From NCBI RefSeq assembly GCF_949628265.1, contig NC_088786.1, positions 34,245,681-34,309,680 of the forward strand: 64,000 nt of DNA, in the 5' to 3' direction. Positions 1 through 12,145 of this stretch are shown piece by piece (position 1 is the first letter of the stretch; the number at the start of each line of letters is the position of its first letter). The DNA comes from Cloeon dipterum. Lineage: Eukaryota; Arthropoda; Insecta; Ephemeroptera; Baetidae. Made by a program: the position numbers and the translations under genes. Under the pieces are notes generated by a model, which ran no database searches, had not been told where the DNA came from, and was given only the letters and a program-made list of their open reading frames with translations.

Positions 1-3000
1 AAAGTGTTATTGCGCTTGACAGACACGGAGTGATTGGGAAAAAAGGAACGAGTGTGGAATTTAAATTTAAGCGATTTCAAACAAACTACTTTACTAATCA
101 CATAGAAGAGAGCAACAAAATCGGAAACGATGAAATATAGAATTGACTGACAATCCTGTATCGATGATTTGAGAGTACTCGCGCCCCCTAACAGACACGT
201 AGCACATGAAGCAGAGCAGAGGCCCAGGCAGACAGGATTCTATCGGCGATCTCTCAGGATTTCGACACTAAAGCTCAATCCAATTCCAGTGTTAAGGGCG
301 ATGGGCCTATTTTAAGGTCGAATCCGCGTAGTTCAGTTCCCATTCACGTTTTCTCGATAGAGGTTAGGTTTAGAAGACGATTTCCGTTTCCTTTTTCTCA
401 GCACGTAGAGCGATGATGGGTTTCAATTTATCAACCGCATTTAGCAAACATGTTCACACTCCTGACTGTTCTTGTTGTGTGAAAAAAAATCGAGGAAGAA
501 TTACGAGCTGATCGCAGTTACCGAAAGTTTTATGACACAAGCTCGGAAACCAAAAGGGTATATGTCTTTAAAATGAGATTTATCTTGAAATGGTAGCTAG
601 ATGTGTGACAGGCATTTATTTTTCGAATCGGGGGAATGCTGTGCAATTTGAAAGAATTCAGAATGCTCAATTAATTTGGAAAATAGCGAAAATAGAAGTT
701 GATTAATTTTAACCAAACCAGGAAGTTGTAGGAAAGGTGTTAGTTTCAAACGACCGCACCCTGAATATTGATTTGTTTTTTTCTTTAAATTAATGGTGTC
801 AAAAATCAATGATTATGTCTCAGCTCGGGTTTCTAACGTTTAAGGTGTTGATAAAATAAATATCGAATAAGTCTTGTGGTGGGAATGAAAGCGATTAAGT
901 GAGATGATCTGTAACTGTACATACACAAATACAATATTATGTTTAAGAAAAGGTCTAAAATTTTTAAATAAGATGTTCCATTATTTTTACGACGAATTCT
1001 CACTGATTTAACTATTCTGTGTGCAGTGAATAAACGGCAAATCGAGATAGCACGTCCTGCATTGAAGAAATTCAGGATTTGGATCGATTTTCTGTTTAGC
1101 TAAAGCTGCCAGTGATCTGATATCGCCGCTGTAACTTGTAAAATACGAAATAGATGTACTTTTGGAACCCACACCGCATTCGTTTTGTAAATAAACGCCG
1201 TGCATCTAAGATAGGGATATAACACAAATAACGAATCGAGACTACAGTAGTTCCCTCTGATAGAGTTGGTTCTGTCGATACATGATCTTCCTCCTCTTGT
1301 ATTTTCATACTCGATCACCTGGTTAATTCTGATCAAATATGCCAAACAACTCACTCACACTTTCAATTTACCCTCTGGCATGAGACCTATATCAAAGCTG
1401 ACAATCGCCTGACAAATTAACGAAGAAAAAATAAATTCGTCTCAATTAATAACAGACACACGCTTTCTCAAAATTACAGGAATAGCTGGGAAATAAAAAC
1501 ACATAGATTATTGTCGCTGCTGTAGGTCAACTAACATCCCAAAGTTTGAATTTAGGTGTGGAAAACCTGTGCCAAACGATATATATTCCTTCTAGTTGAT
1601 TTTATTGAAGCAAGCCATATCACCGAGAGATTAGAATTTAGGTTAGCGCATCTTGTTAAACTTGCGGCAAGGTAGATTTTATCTCACTTATTACAAACAC
1701 CGCAGATCGATCTCCATTGTTTTCTCATGGATTGCAGAATTAATTGTTATTTGTGTACCCGTTGAGGAACAATATAATTCGTGAGTGTCGGTGCAATTGA
1801 CTGAGAGGCGTACGAGAATTTGTTGAACTCTTGCACAGGAATAAAAATATGACGCATATATTTAACGATATTATCAGGTTGTGTCCACTATTCATTGATT
1901 CTCAGATTGATATTCTCTGCATTTTGTCACATATCAAATTTGAACATGTGTATAATAAATTATGTAAGGAGAGGATTCGTTGGCGCTGTACTCGTGCAGT
2001 TTCATATAAAAAATACAGTGGAACGCAATTATCATTCTCAGCTCTTTCGGTTGTTGTTTTCATTGTCACATAGAGATGTATAAATCGAAGAAAATCACGT
2101 CTTCTTTTTTGTATTCAATGTGTGACCACATATAGTCTGAAAATAAAAAATTTTACGTGTTGGCTTCTAAAACACTGTGTGTCTTTTTCATACATTATCC
2201 CTTTCCCTGCGAGCTGCACGTGTTGCTTAAATTTGAAAAATGCTCTCGACTCTATTTCCTGCGGACGTTTGCATAAATATTCAGAAAGGACACCGAGGCT
2301 CACTTGAGCGGCGTGAGGCATGCGTCCCCGCGCTTATTGTAACATGAATAATAAATGTTTTGTGCATTCATGGCTTGAAAAGGGATCACCTCTTTTCCTG
2401 CGCGTAATGAAAACGCTGTCGCTCAAACGTTCGGAATCAGCAGCAGCGACGGGGGTGGCGTTTTTGACTCACACACGCGCTATTAATCAAAAGTCCAGTA
2501 CTGAAAAACAACCCCTGCGTGCATGTCGGGCGGGGGTGTGAATAAATGGCTCTGCACATAGTGCATGCGACCGTGTCTGCAAATAAAAATATGCATTACA
2601 CGCCGCCGTCGCCGCGATACCGATCTCCATTGTGAGAAGCTCCGCGGGTGTTTAAATTTAATATCGGACGAGGCGAAGATCGTATATTTCATCGCCTTAT
2701 TCAAATCGCGCTTTATGACTGCAATATTCTTTGTGTTGTTAGCAGCGAATGCGAGGTAGAGAAGAAATAAACGATGAATAGCTGTTGAAATTTCCGAACA
2801 GGAAATAATAATGTTTGTTAAAAAGGCAAGGGGAGTTTTTGATTACGATGTGAAATACATAAATATTCACAAATTGCTTTATAGTCATCTGTATTTTGGG
2901 TTATCTGATTCGCCATAGATCTAATAAAGAAATGAAACTGTCAAATACATAAACATTGCAGCAGTATATTTCTAGATATTTTTAAACTCCAATTAAAATA

Positions 3001-5115
3001 CTCAAACTTTTAATATTGGTCCATAAAAATATAGCGCCTAGATTATTTTTAATCTAAAGTCAGAACCATGAATCCATGAATCAGAATTAATTATCAGTGA
3101 GTTCTATTTTTAATAAATTAACGAATGTTGGCATTTCCCGTCATATGAAATAAGCAGAGTGCGCCATATATCAAAGTTTCATTAATTTGTTTTCACTATT
3201 CATCAGAGAAAAAATAGAAATGACGAGGGAAACGCCAGTTTATTTTAAACAAAAAAGTAACTTTTATCAATTGAACTGCTAATTTCAAAATTTGAAATTT
3301 GAAGCTTTAATCCGAGCGAGTATTCCAATGACAAGAGCCAATTTCAAACAGGCACGACAGGCGAAAAGATGAAACCCCGGCTGCACGCTGCCTATAATTT
3401 ATCGTCTGCGCAATGATCACGGTAATAATTAGAACGGCACTGGCTCCACTGAAGAGGGTGACGCTGCAGTGTGCTCATATTTATTGCTGTGTTTTCAGGG
3501 GGGACGGGGTGGCATTACAATGCACACGCGGTGGTGGGTATTTGCGTGACGCACCCTCGCACCAATGTACGTGTAAAACAAAACCGCCCCTCGACTGCAC
3601 GAGAGTGTGTAATGTCGAGAGCAGCACATACACATGCAGCTCCTGTATCGCTTTTGTTCTCTCTCTCTGCACACTGGCGAGTATATGGCCTAATCTGAAA
3701 ATGTCAAACCACCGACGAGCGAGAGGTGCAGAGCAGAGACGCAAAAAGGGGATCGCCGGACAACCAGAGCGCTTAAGCCAGGCAATTAGACGGAGAGCCG
3801 CCGCAAATCTCACCCGGATGAATCTGATTTGCATTTTTTCTTTGCACTGCTTGGCGTCTAATGTGTTTAATCGCCTCTATCAAGATAAACAGATTGACAA
3901 AAAGTGAAGAGCTGCAGAGACAAGCCGTGCTATTATTTATCCACGGGGCTTTGGCTGAATTTTGTAATATACACGGATTTTGGGTGAACCGAAATGATTC
4001 ATTTTAGCGAAGCTAGCGCTGAGAGTGCAAGAGTCGGCTCATGCAGAAGTTAAATTTTGCTTATTTAAATAAAATTAAGAGTTTGAAAATATGAATTTTC
4101 AGACGGATATACTGCCATCATGAAATGTTTGAGCAGTTCCACGTGAGACCGGGGAACAATTGGACGGGTTTTTATGACGTTGAAATTTTTAACTGGAAAC
4201 TAAATTTTCCTGAAAGATCTAACTGTGCTGATCGTCGAGGTCGGATGTTAAAACTGTTGGTGTATAGTTTTTTGACCATGCTCAAACAAAATTTGGTGTC
4301 TTTTATAATTGCCCGAGGTCTCTCCCAAATACAGCTTATCTATGGTGGTAATAATTTCCTCAATATAAAAGGACTTTTAACTTTTAATAGGTACACATAC
4401 ATTATTTCAAACTAAACAGAGAGCTTCAGATGTTACGCTGCAACTAGTCTGAAAATAAATTGACGCTCTAGACAACGAGGATGTCTGGGTTCTACTATTT
4501 CAACAATGGTACATTCCTCGAGTGGCTTCTTTGACAGAAATAAAGTAAATGAAAGCAATGTAGCAGTCGAGTAAGCTGTATTCTGCACGTTAGGAAGAAA
4601 AGGGAAATCGAAACTGCACTCTCGCATTTTTAAATGAACATGTTCTCAGAGCAGAATTGACTCCTCTTTTTAAGTTTTTGTCAGGGTTTTACCTGACGAT
4701 ATGAAATGCAGACGAGACTTTTAACGTACAAAACTAAAAAACTTTTTGATATCTTCACTTTCATTGGCAAAAATATTTAAATCTAAAATATGACCTAGCA
4801 CAATTGATAATTAGGGAATATATTCTCTGGAGGTAGGCCAGCAGACTTGACTATATACCTCACTTTTTTCCTCCCATTCTCTTTACTATTACAGATCTAT
4901 TTTTTTTTCTCTTAAAGGGAATTGAAAATTTAGAAACACTTTGGAGGAAACACTAAAAAGGTGATCTATCACACCTTTTAGAGTATTGACGTCTAATATG
5001 TTTGATCAACCAAAGAGATTAATGACACCGGTTACTCTAAATTAGGATTCTTAGCCCAACTGCATTTCAACGAGCATGATAACTGATAAGAGCCTATATC
5101 CAAGAGGTATTACTA
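1..5115. other. Gene-free stretch (intergenic or intron)
   Basis: I find no exon that can be supported here on either strand. The longest open frame (3413-3907, +) has low-complexity, non-domain sequence and no convincing splice partners. The stretch is AT-rich apart from a GC-richer segment at about 2.3-2.7 kb and 3.4-3.9 kb. A fragment of a MITE terminus lies at 4679-4700. It could be intergenic or part of a large intron of a gene that lies off the left edge. Confidence 0.6.
4679..4700 (+). mobile_element. Solo MITE terminus (TGTCAGGG family)
   Basis: The first 21 bases match the left terminal inverted repeat of the 141 bp MITE at 26188-26328 exactly (it starts TGTCAGGGTTTTACCTGACG). The repeat contains its own small palindrome, GTCAGG and CCTGAC around a 6 bp loop. 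I found no matching right end within several hundred bases, so this is a decayed or truncated copy, or an independent short palindrome. Confidence 0.5.
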
Positions 5116-5123
5116 AGTCTACA

Positions 5124-7586
5124 TAGTGCTTTGTGCGGGTACAAATTTTTAACCCAAAACCCGCACCGAACCCGCTATTTCGTAACGCACCAAAACCGCA
5201 CCCAACTTTTTTCAAAATTTGAACCCGCACCAACTTTTTGGTGCAAGCAGTGGGGTCACTTTTTGGTGCAACGGGAGGGGTCATTTTTTTGGTGCAACGG
5301 GAGGGGTCACTTTTTGGGAGCATCGGCAGGGGTCATTTTTCTGGTGCAACGGGAGGGGTCACTTTTTAGGTTCATTGGCAGGGGTCATTTTTTTCCCTAA
5401 GGAGGGGTCATTTTTTCCCTTGGGAGGGGTCATTTTTTTCCCTAGGGAGGGGTCATTTTTTTCCATAGGGAGGGGTTAATTTTTTTCCATAGGGAAGGGT
5501 CATTTTTTTCCATAGGGAAGGGTCATTTTTTTCCCTAGGGAGGGGTCATTTTTTCCCCTAGGGAGGGGTCATTTTTTTCCCTAGGGAGGGGTCATTTTTT
5601 CCCTAGGGAGGGGTCACTTTTTTCCCTAAAGAGGGGTCATTTTTTTCCCTAGGGAGGGGTCATTTTTTCCCCTAGGCAGGGGTCATTTTTTTCCCTAGGG
5701 AGGGGTCATTTTTTCCCTAGGGAGGGGTCATTTTTTTCCCTAGGGAGGGGTCATTTTTTTCCCTAGGGAGGGGTCATTTTTTCCCCTAGGGAGGGGTCAT
5801 TTTTTTCCCTAGGGAGGGGTCATTTTTTCCCTAGGCAGGGGTCATTTTTTTCCCTAGGGAGGGGTCATTTTTTTCCCTAGGGAGGGGTCACTTTTTTCCC
5901 TAGGGAGGGGTCATTTTTTCCCTAGGCAGGGGTCATTTTTTTCCCTAGGGAGGGGTCATTTTTTTCCCTAGGGAGGGGTCATTTTTTCCCTAGGGAGGGG
6001 TCATTTTTTTCCCTAGGGAGGGGTCATTTTTTCCCTAGGCAGGGGTCATTTTTTTCCCTAGGGAGGGGTCATTTTTTCCCCTAGGGAGGGGTCATTTTTT
6101 TCCCTAGGGAGGGGTCATTTTTTCCCTAGGCAGGGGTCATTTTTTTCCCTAGGGAGGGGTCATTTTTTTCCCTAGGGAGGGGTCATTTTTTCCCTAGGGA
6201 GGGGTCATTTTTTTCCCTAGGGAGGGGTCATTTTTTCCCTAGGCAGGGGTCATTTTTTTCCCTAGGGAGGGGTCACTTTTTTCCCTAGGGAGGGGTCATT
6301 TTTTTCCCTAGGGAGGGGTCATTTTTTCCCCTAGGGAGGGGTCATTTTTTTCCCTAGGGAGGGGTCATTTTTTCCCTAGGGAGGGGTCATTTTTTTTCCC
6401 TAGGGAGGGGTCATTTTTTTCCCTAGGGAGGGGTCACTTTTTTCCCTAGGGAGGGGTCATTTTTTCCCTAGGCAGGGGTCATTTTTTTCCCTAGGGAGGG
6501 GTCATTTTTTTCCCTAGGGAGGGGTCATTTTTTCCCTAGGGAGGGGTCATTTTTTTCCCTAGGGAGGGGTCATTTTTTCCCTAGGCAGGGGTCATTTTTT
6601 TCCCTAGGGAGGGGTCATTTTTTCCCCTAGGGAGGGGTCATTTTTTTCCCTAGGGAGGGGTCATTTTTTCCCTAGGCAGGGGTCATTTTTTTCCCTAGGG
6701 AGGGGTCATTTTTTTCCCTAGGGAGGGGTCACTTTTTTCCCTAGGGAGGGGTCATTTTTTTCCCTAGGGAGGGGTCATTTTTTCCCCTAGGCAGGGGTCA
6801 TTTTTTTCCCTAGGGAGGGGTCATTTTTTTCCCTAGGGAGGGGTCACTTTTTTCCCTAGGGAGGGGTCATTTTTTTCCCTAGGGAGGGGTCATTTTTTTC
6901 CCTAGGGAGGGGTCATTTTTTCCCCTAGGGAGGGGTCATTTTTTTCCCTAGGGAGGGGTCATTTTTTCCCTAGGGAGGGGTCATTTTTTTCCCTAGGGAG
7001 GGGTCATTTTTTCCCTAGGCAGGGGTCATTTTTTTCCCTAGGGAGGGGTCATTTTTTTCCCTAGGGAGGGGTCACTTTTTTCCCTAGGGAGGGGTCATTT
7101 TTTCCCTAGGGAGGGGTCATTTTTTCCCCTAGGGAGGGGTCATTTTTTCCCTAGGGAGGGGTCATTTTTTCCCTAGGGAGGGGTCATTTTTTCCCTTGGG
7201 AGGGGTCATTTTTTCCCTAGGGAGGGGTCATTTTTTCCCTAGGGAGGGGTCATTTTTCTGGTGCAACGGGAGGGGTCACTTTTTAGGTTCATTGGCAGGG
7301 GTCACTTTTTAGGTGCTACGGGAGGGGTCATTTTTTTGGTGCTACGGGAGGGGTCATTTTTTTGGTGCTACGGGAGGGGTCATTTTTTAGGTGCTACGGG
7401 AGGGGTCATTTTTTTGGTGCTACGGGAGGGGTCATTTTTTAGGTGCTACGGGAGGGGTCATTTTTTTGGTGCAACGGGAGGGGTCATTTTTTGGGTGCAA
7501 CGGGTGGGGTTATTTTTGAAAAATCTGGAGCCGCACGCGCGGGTTTTGCGGGTTCAACCCTCAAACCACGACCCGCGCAAAGCACT
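5124..7586. mobile_element. hAT-like non-autonomous DNA transposon with minisatellite interior
   Basis: The two ends are inverted copies: the left end reads TAGTGCTTTGTGCGGGT and the reverse complement of the right end reads TAGTGCTTTGCGCGGGT (16 of 17). Just outside, TCTACA occurs on both sides (5118-5123 and 7589-7594). If the element ends at 7586, the flanking octamers are AGTCTACA and AATCTACA (7 of 8), which looks like an aged 8 bp target duplication. Inside each end are degenerate CCCGCACC-type sub-terminal repeats. Short TIRs starting YAGTG and 8 bp target duplications are typical of hAT elements. No transposase frame is present, and the whole interior is a tandem array. The family assignment is inferred from the termini only. 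Confidence 0.6.
5240..7505 (+). repeat. Minisatellite of about 22-26 bp units with higher-order structure
   Basis: About 80 central units follow T6-7 plus CCCTAGGGAGGGGTCA (22-24 bp). Units at both edges (about 5240-5380 and 7255-7505) instead carry GGTGCAACGGGAGGGGTCA plus a T tract (about 26 bp). All share the core GGGAGGGGTCA. A variant with AGGCAGG in place of AGGGAGG recurs through the centre at spacings near 85-115 bp and multiples, and 6-T and 7-T units alternate in blocks. This indicates amplification of multi-unit blocks. Each central unit contains the palindrome CCCTAGGG and G-runs on one strand. Open frames through it are artefacts of the repeat. Confidence 0.95.
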
Positions 7587-7594
7587 AATCTACA

Positions 7595-8665
7595 GCCGTA
7601 GCGGAGCAGCCATAAACGGGGTGCACTTCTTACTCAACATTAATTATTCATCTTCGTGGGTTCGATCATGTGCCCCTTGAGTGAAATAATTTACTCGCAG
7701 CCAGGCAACTTGGCAGAACGCGGTAGATGGTAGACGCGTATTTTATTACATGCGTCAATTTCTGCGCCCTCGGCAAAAATAATGCAATCTGGTTATATGC
7801 ATGTGTTTGCATTTCATTTCCTGAAGCATTTGTGCAGATGAAAAGTGAAGCTCCACATATTATATAAGGCTTTTATTCGCGTGCGTCTCATCCTCCGTGG
7901 GTAAACGCGCGGATCTAATTATTGCTGTAACTGCCGACGTAATTTCCTCTCCATCCACTTTTAAAAGTCAACACGGCAAGTTTAGTGCTGTTAAGAAATG
8001 GGCCTTTGTCCTGTCTCTCGAATGCACACACAGAACAATATAATGGCGTCAATTAGCGGATCCCATGTGTGTTTGCTCGTGAAAACGGGCGGGGGGCGGT
8101 TGGTCGGTCGGCGGCTGGGAAAACGTTATTTTCGCAAGTAAAACGCTCGACTCTACAGGGGGAGCGAGCCGGCAGGCAGAGTGGAGGCCGCAGGTGTTTT
8201 GGCAAAGCCCGCAGATCCCACGTTAAGACCCAGCATACACTCAACTTATTACTTTATCATCATCATGCATAATGTGCGGCAAAAAGTTTTATATTGGCCA
8301 GAGTGCGACTGCACAAGAGCGAGCGAGCGAGAGAGTGAGCATGTGGTGGAATTAGCCCTCAAAACAGGCGCGCAAGATTTATTCCATTTGCATGGTAATC
8401 AGTGCGCGCGCCAGAGAGTATGTGTGCATGAAACGGACAAACCCCACTTTGCAGGAATTCTGTCGGGGACAATTGCGTTGTTTATTTGCTCTTGCGTATT
8501 GTGCACAACCATTGTTTGTTTTTGCAATGCACGCCCGAGGACAAATTTAGCTGGTATGCAAATTTTGATTTATTTCCGGCTTAAATCTAGGATTAAAACT
8601 TCTCGCGTGCGGAATTTATGGAGAACACTTGCACCAAAATGCGACGTTTAAGTTTCAAAATATAC
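7595..8665. other. Intergenic, no gene seen
   Basis: This stretch lies between the minisatellite element and the 3' end of the GGCT gene. It has GC-richer patches and a GAGCGAGCGAGAGAG tract near 8320. The open frame at 8181-8651 (+) shows no domain or codon pattern I recognise, so I did not call it. Confidence 0.6.
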
Positions 8666-8670
8666 TGCTT

Positions 8671-8676
8671 TTTATT
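8671..8676 (-). terminator. Poly(A) signal of the GGCT gene
   Basis: TTTATT on the plus strand gives AATAAA on the minus strand, about 136 bases downstream of the GGCT stop codon. It is the first canonical signal after the gene. Confidence 0.55.
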
Positions 8677-8811
8677 CTTAGCACATTATAATAAAATAAT
8701 TAATTAGTTTCATAAGACATTAGAATTGATAGCTGATCAAGTGGCTTCATGTCAAATTATATATTGATGCCAAACTGATAATATGCATATATAATATATG
8801 AGCATTTCGGT

Positions 8812-10814
8812 CTAGTCTTTTCGGTTGACCATCTTAATATTTTGGAGGAGCTGATCGAGAGTCATGCCCGCGTTGTGTCCGTTGGACTTGATGCTGGACA
8901 GAAGTCTGACGTAGCTCTCCGGCAAATGGGACTGATTGGCTCCTCGCAGAATGGTCTCAAGATACAGTGGTGAAGGGCGTCGGTCTGCAGGTAAATCTCC
9001 ATAAGATCCGCCGGTGAAAGGTGCCTTTGTGTTATATCTGGAATTGCCAAAAGTTGTTAGTTTTGTTGGATAAGGTTTCAAGGTAAAGAGAAGCACCTGT
9101 ACGTTCTGCATTTGTATGACCGTCCACTCTCTGAGGTTACGTTGACTTGCAGGACGCTATACACTCCATCCTGCACACCTTCTTGCCTAGAGATTAGAGG
9201 AATATTGGTTGTGAATAACACAATGTAACTATTTTAATTGTAATTTTATTTTAAATAAATTTCTCATGCATGATGATGTGTAATTTTTCTATTCAGCATA
9301 CCAGACACACTCATTTAATTGAAAAATCTCAGAATCATAAGCACAGCGGCCTGTCGAGTCGCAACCTGCTGCACCTTTATTTCTTTTGAAGTTTATGTTT
9401 CTTGAACCTCTGCTCAGCACTTTCCTTAGTGGACACAGAGGAGCTTGGACCCAATGTGGCCATCTTTTTGCCTCCTCTCACCGAGGTCCTTTTATTTAAA
9501 CGCCAGATATTCATCCCTTAAAGCCACTGGAAAGGTGCGTGAACCAGCGAATTGTGGCAGTGCTCCTCTCGGTCTGTTGAGCTAATTGAGCATTTCGAGT
9601 CCCTTTATTAATCATCTTTTGCCATGGTTGCATTTGCTTATCACCCAGTATTTTTCACTGCGCAAGAAATGCAAGAAATTAATTTATTCTATAAATCCCC
9701 TGTGAAAATCTAAATTTGCGGTCGGAGTGGTCAAATTTTCCTCTACTGCGCAGATTTTTTATTTTAAATTGCCAATTGCTGCCTCAATTTCCCCAAAAAA
9801 TTCTCTCTGACAATTTTTTAAGTCAAGGTCATGAGCTTATAATTAGAAAATTATAGACGACTGAGGTGTAAATATTGCCTGCAATAAACAGGTTCAAATA
9901 AAAAAATGCTTTTTACCACTGCACTCCGTTTTTGACTGAGGTAGCCAGTAACAGATCCCTGACAATGAGATGCTATATTTATCTCCTATTGCTTTGACAC
10001 TTCAAGGAAGCCTTACAATGCAAGCCAATGGGCTGGTGTTTTAGAACAAATCTGACCAATTGCAGCCCTCAGCTAGTCGTCCAGCTAACTAATTTAATTA
10101 GGTGAACTGTTCCTTTTGGTTAATAAACTCCGTTCCAAGGAATTGATTGTTTGGTTTTGACTACTCAGAATTGTTGCAAATTCCAATACAAGGAAGTGAT
10201 AAATTTTAACGCTGTTGCTTATGATTAAAAATAAGTTTTTTGATTGGTACACTAGAAAAAAATAATGGTTAAATATATGATAATATTAAAAAAGTAATCC
10301 TGTTTTTAGTAAAAGTTTCAAGAGGTCCTCTTTGTCATAATATTTTCAGGCATATGATTAATTCCAAAATTGAAAATACTCTTGTAACAAACTTATTCAA
10401 TTCAGCGCGACCCGACCCAACAAAACACAGAATTAAGAAGACATTTTGAAACCTGTCCAATGATTCGATGTGCTCATTCCCCAGTTCCCAGACAGCTCCC
10501 CACATGTGAGTGTTCGTTTGGGGCTCAATGGTTGCAACTGCTCCTCCCCATCTTCTAGAAAATCCAGCAAAATCAAGTCTGTAGCCCTGAAATTGATAAA
10601 TATTAAAGTTAACACTCCCTGATAATTAATTGTAATATATTACCTCAAGTTTCGCGTGAGTCTTTCGTACGGCGGAAGGGTTGTTGATGTGAATTCTCTT
10701 GTCCAGAAGGTTGCTGCCATACGCAAAGTAGAGAAACTTGCCTCTAGCAGCTACTACCTCTTCAGCCATCACTAAAATGTTGAAAAGCATGCACAGATAT
10801 AAGTAAGGCCGCAT
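8812..10814 (-). CDS. Gamma-glutamylcyclotransferase (GGCT), probably secreted
   Basis: Four exons join in phase: 10814-10644, 10586-10453, 9186-9097 and 9037-8812, giving 206 aa. GGCT converts gamma-glutamyl amino acids to 5-oxoproline plus the free amino acid, in glutathione turnover. The glycine-rich substrate loop FAYGSNLL is at residues 40-47, followed by IHINNPSA. The catalytic glutamate is kept in ESLDRQEGV (Glu104), equivalent to Glu98 of human GGCT. The chain continues with a typical YSVLQVNV strand and CRTY segment. The first 20 or so residues (MRPYLYLCMLFNILVMA) look like a signal peptide; human GGCT is 188 aa and cytosolic. A cytosolic start at Met16 (MAEEVVAARG) is also possible. 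The 57 and 59 bp introns illustrate the compact gene structure. Family identity is confident; secretion is inferred. Confidence 0.9.
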
Positions 10815-10829
10815 TCTTCCTGCAAACAA

Positions 10830-11780
10830 GATAAAAAAAATAACGTAAATCAACAGACCTGCAAAAGGAGCAAACTTTGTTTTGAGCAAAAACTAAAAAG
10901 TAAGCAAAGAAAGGTGTGTGCGCTTGACGTAGAAAGAGTGACCTCAATAAGACAAAAAAAATTAGCAAAAACTACGAGAAGCGATCAGTTTAGATTGAGG
11001 TGAAGTGAACGAGTGTGTAGTGAATCAACGTTTCGTGAGACCCTTAGGGAATTTTGGTGGGATCTCGCCATAGAGTTGCATCATAAATAATAGAGGATTC
11101 TTTGTGTCCAGTCCATTAACTCTCGTGTTCTCACTAATTTATTTAATGGTTTCCAAATCCAAACATTACAGATTACAAAATAAAATGAAAAGAAAGATTA
11201 TTACAGCTAACTTGGTGCTTTATAATATTGGTAAAAATCACACTTTGCTGCAGGAAAAAATTTATTAGGTACACATATGGTCATGACTCACAATCAGTAA
11301 AACCGTCCACGTTTTTATTTTACTCAGGTATAGTGGCCACTACTCATTGACAAAATTTGTTTTGTTAATAAACTTTAAATACCAATAATAAAGGTAAAAT
11401 ATAATTATAAAACTCGATTATGTATCTACGTTTTAATTCTTATTCGTGTTCATGCACATAAATTTTGCGAATGAATGGCATTTTTGCTCTTGAGGAAACA
11501 CTCAGACACAATAACTAAATGGGAGAGGAAGTCGCACGCATGATAACGAAATTTATGAACCTGACACCTGCTGTGCTGCTGTGCTGGTGCTGGTGTTCTG
11601 CTAAAAGTATTTGTTTACACTTTGGAGCCGACTGGCCTTGAGAATCACATGGTGGTGACGATTGAACCCATTTGAACGGGACTTTAGCGTGCGGCCGTGC
11701 GAATTGGGAAACATCAGAGCATCGGTCTGCTCGATACGCATCCCCCACCGCTGCGCGACGAACCAATCGGGACGTCGCTT
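10830..11780. other. Shared upstream region of GGCT (-) and mim (+)
   Basis: The two genes are head to head. A polypyrimidine acceptor just upstream of the GGCT start codon (ending at 10820) shows that GGCT has at least one further 5' non-coding exon here. I see no coding sequence and no clear TATA box. Confidence 0.5.
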
Positions 11781-11903
11781 TTTACTACACTACCACTGTG
11801 AGTCTTTGAGTGCCCTGTAGCCGGCCATGTTTATTTAAAAGTCTGTGCTGAAACGATGGTGAATTTCGGCGTCTCGTGGCCGTGATCGCGCCTGCAATTC
11901 TTG
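11780..11903 (+). other. Probable 5'UTR exon of mim (start not determined)
   Basis: A strong donor (CTTG|GTGAGTG) lies at 11904. An acceptor (TTTGCAG) ends at 12113, followed by 32 bases of leader before the mim ATG at 12146. The 5' limit of this exon is a guess. Confidence 0.45.
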
Positions 11904-12145
11904 GTGAGTGTCTCTTACCGTGTTCTCTGTCGTTTGTCGTTGCCCCGCTCCGATTTCCTCCAAAATTAGCCTCGGCATCGAGCCGAACCGCGACAGGCTG
12001 CGTCTGTTTTGTAGAGTGATCACTGACCTCGTATATTCCGTGACCCTTAGTTTGCATGTACATATGTACGTACGTACGAATCAATTTTTTCGAGCGCCTA
12101 ATCGTCTTTGCAGAACCGATGGTGGTCTGATCGAGAGCAGCGGTC

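Noticed and set aside
3413..3907. 164-codon open frame
   Set aside because: Composition is atypical, no domain is recognisable, the opposite strand is also open, and no splice partners fit.
5131..5479. Open frames over the minisatellite edges (Gly/Arg/His/Phe-rich peptides)
   Set aside because: The frames simply translate the tandem repeat and lose register as unit length changes; no gene features.
5240..7505. CRISPR-like array of direct repeats
   Set aside because: There are no unique spacers; units are contiguous and this is eukaryotic DNA.
8181..8651. 156-codon open frame
   Set aside because: It includes a GAGCGAGC simple repeat and shows no conserved motif.
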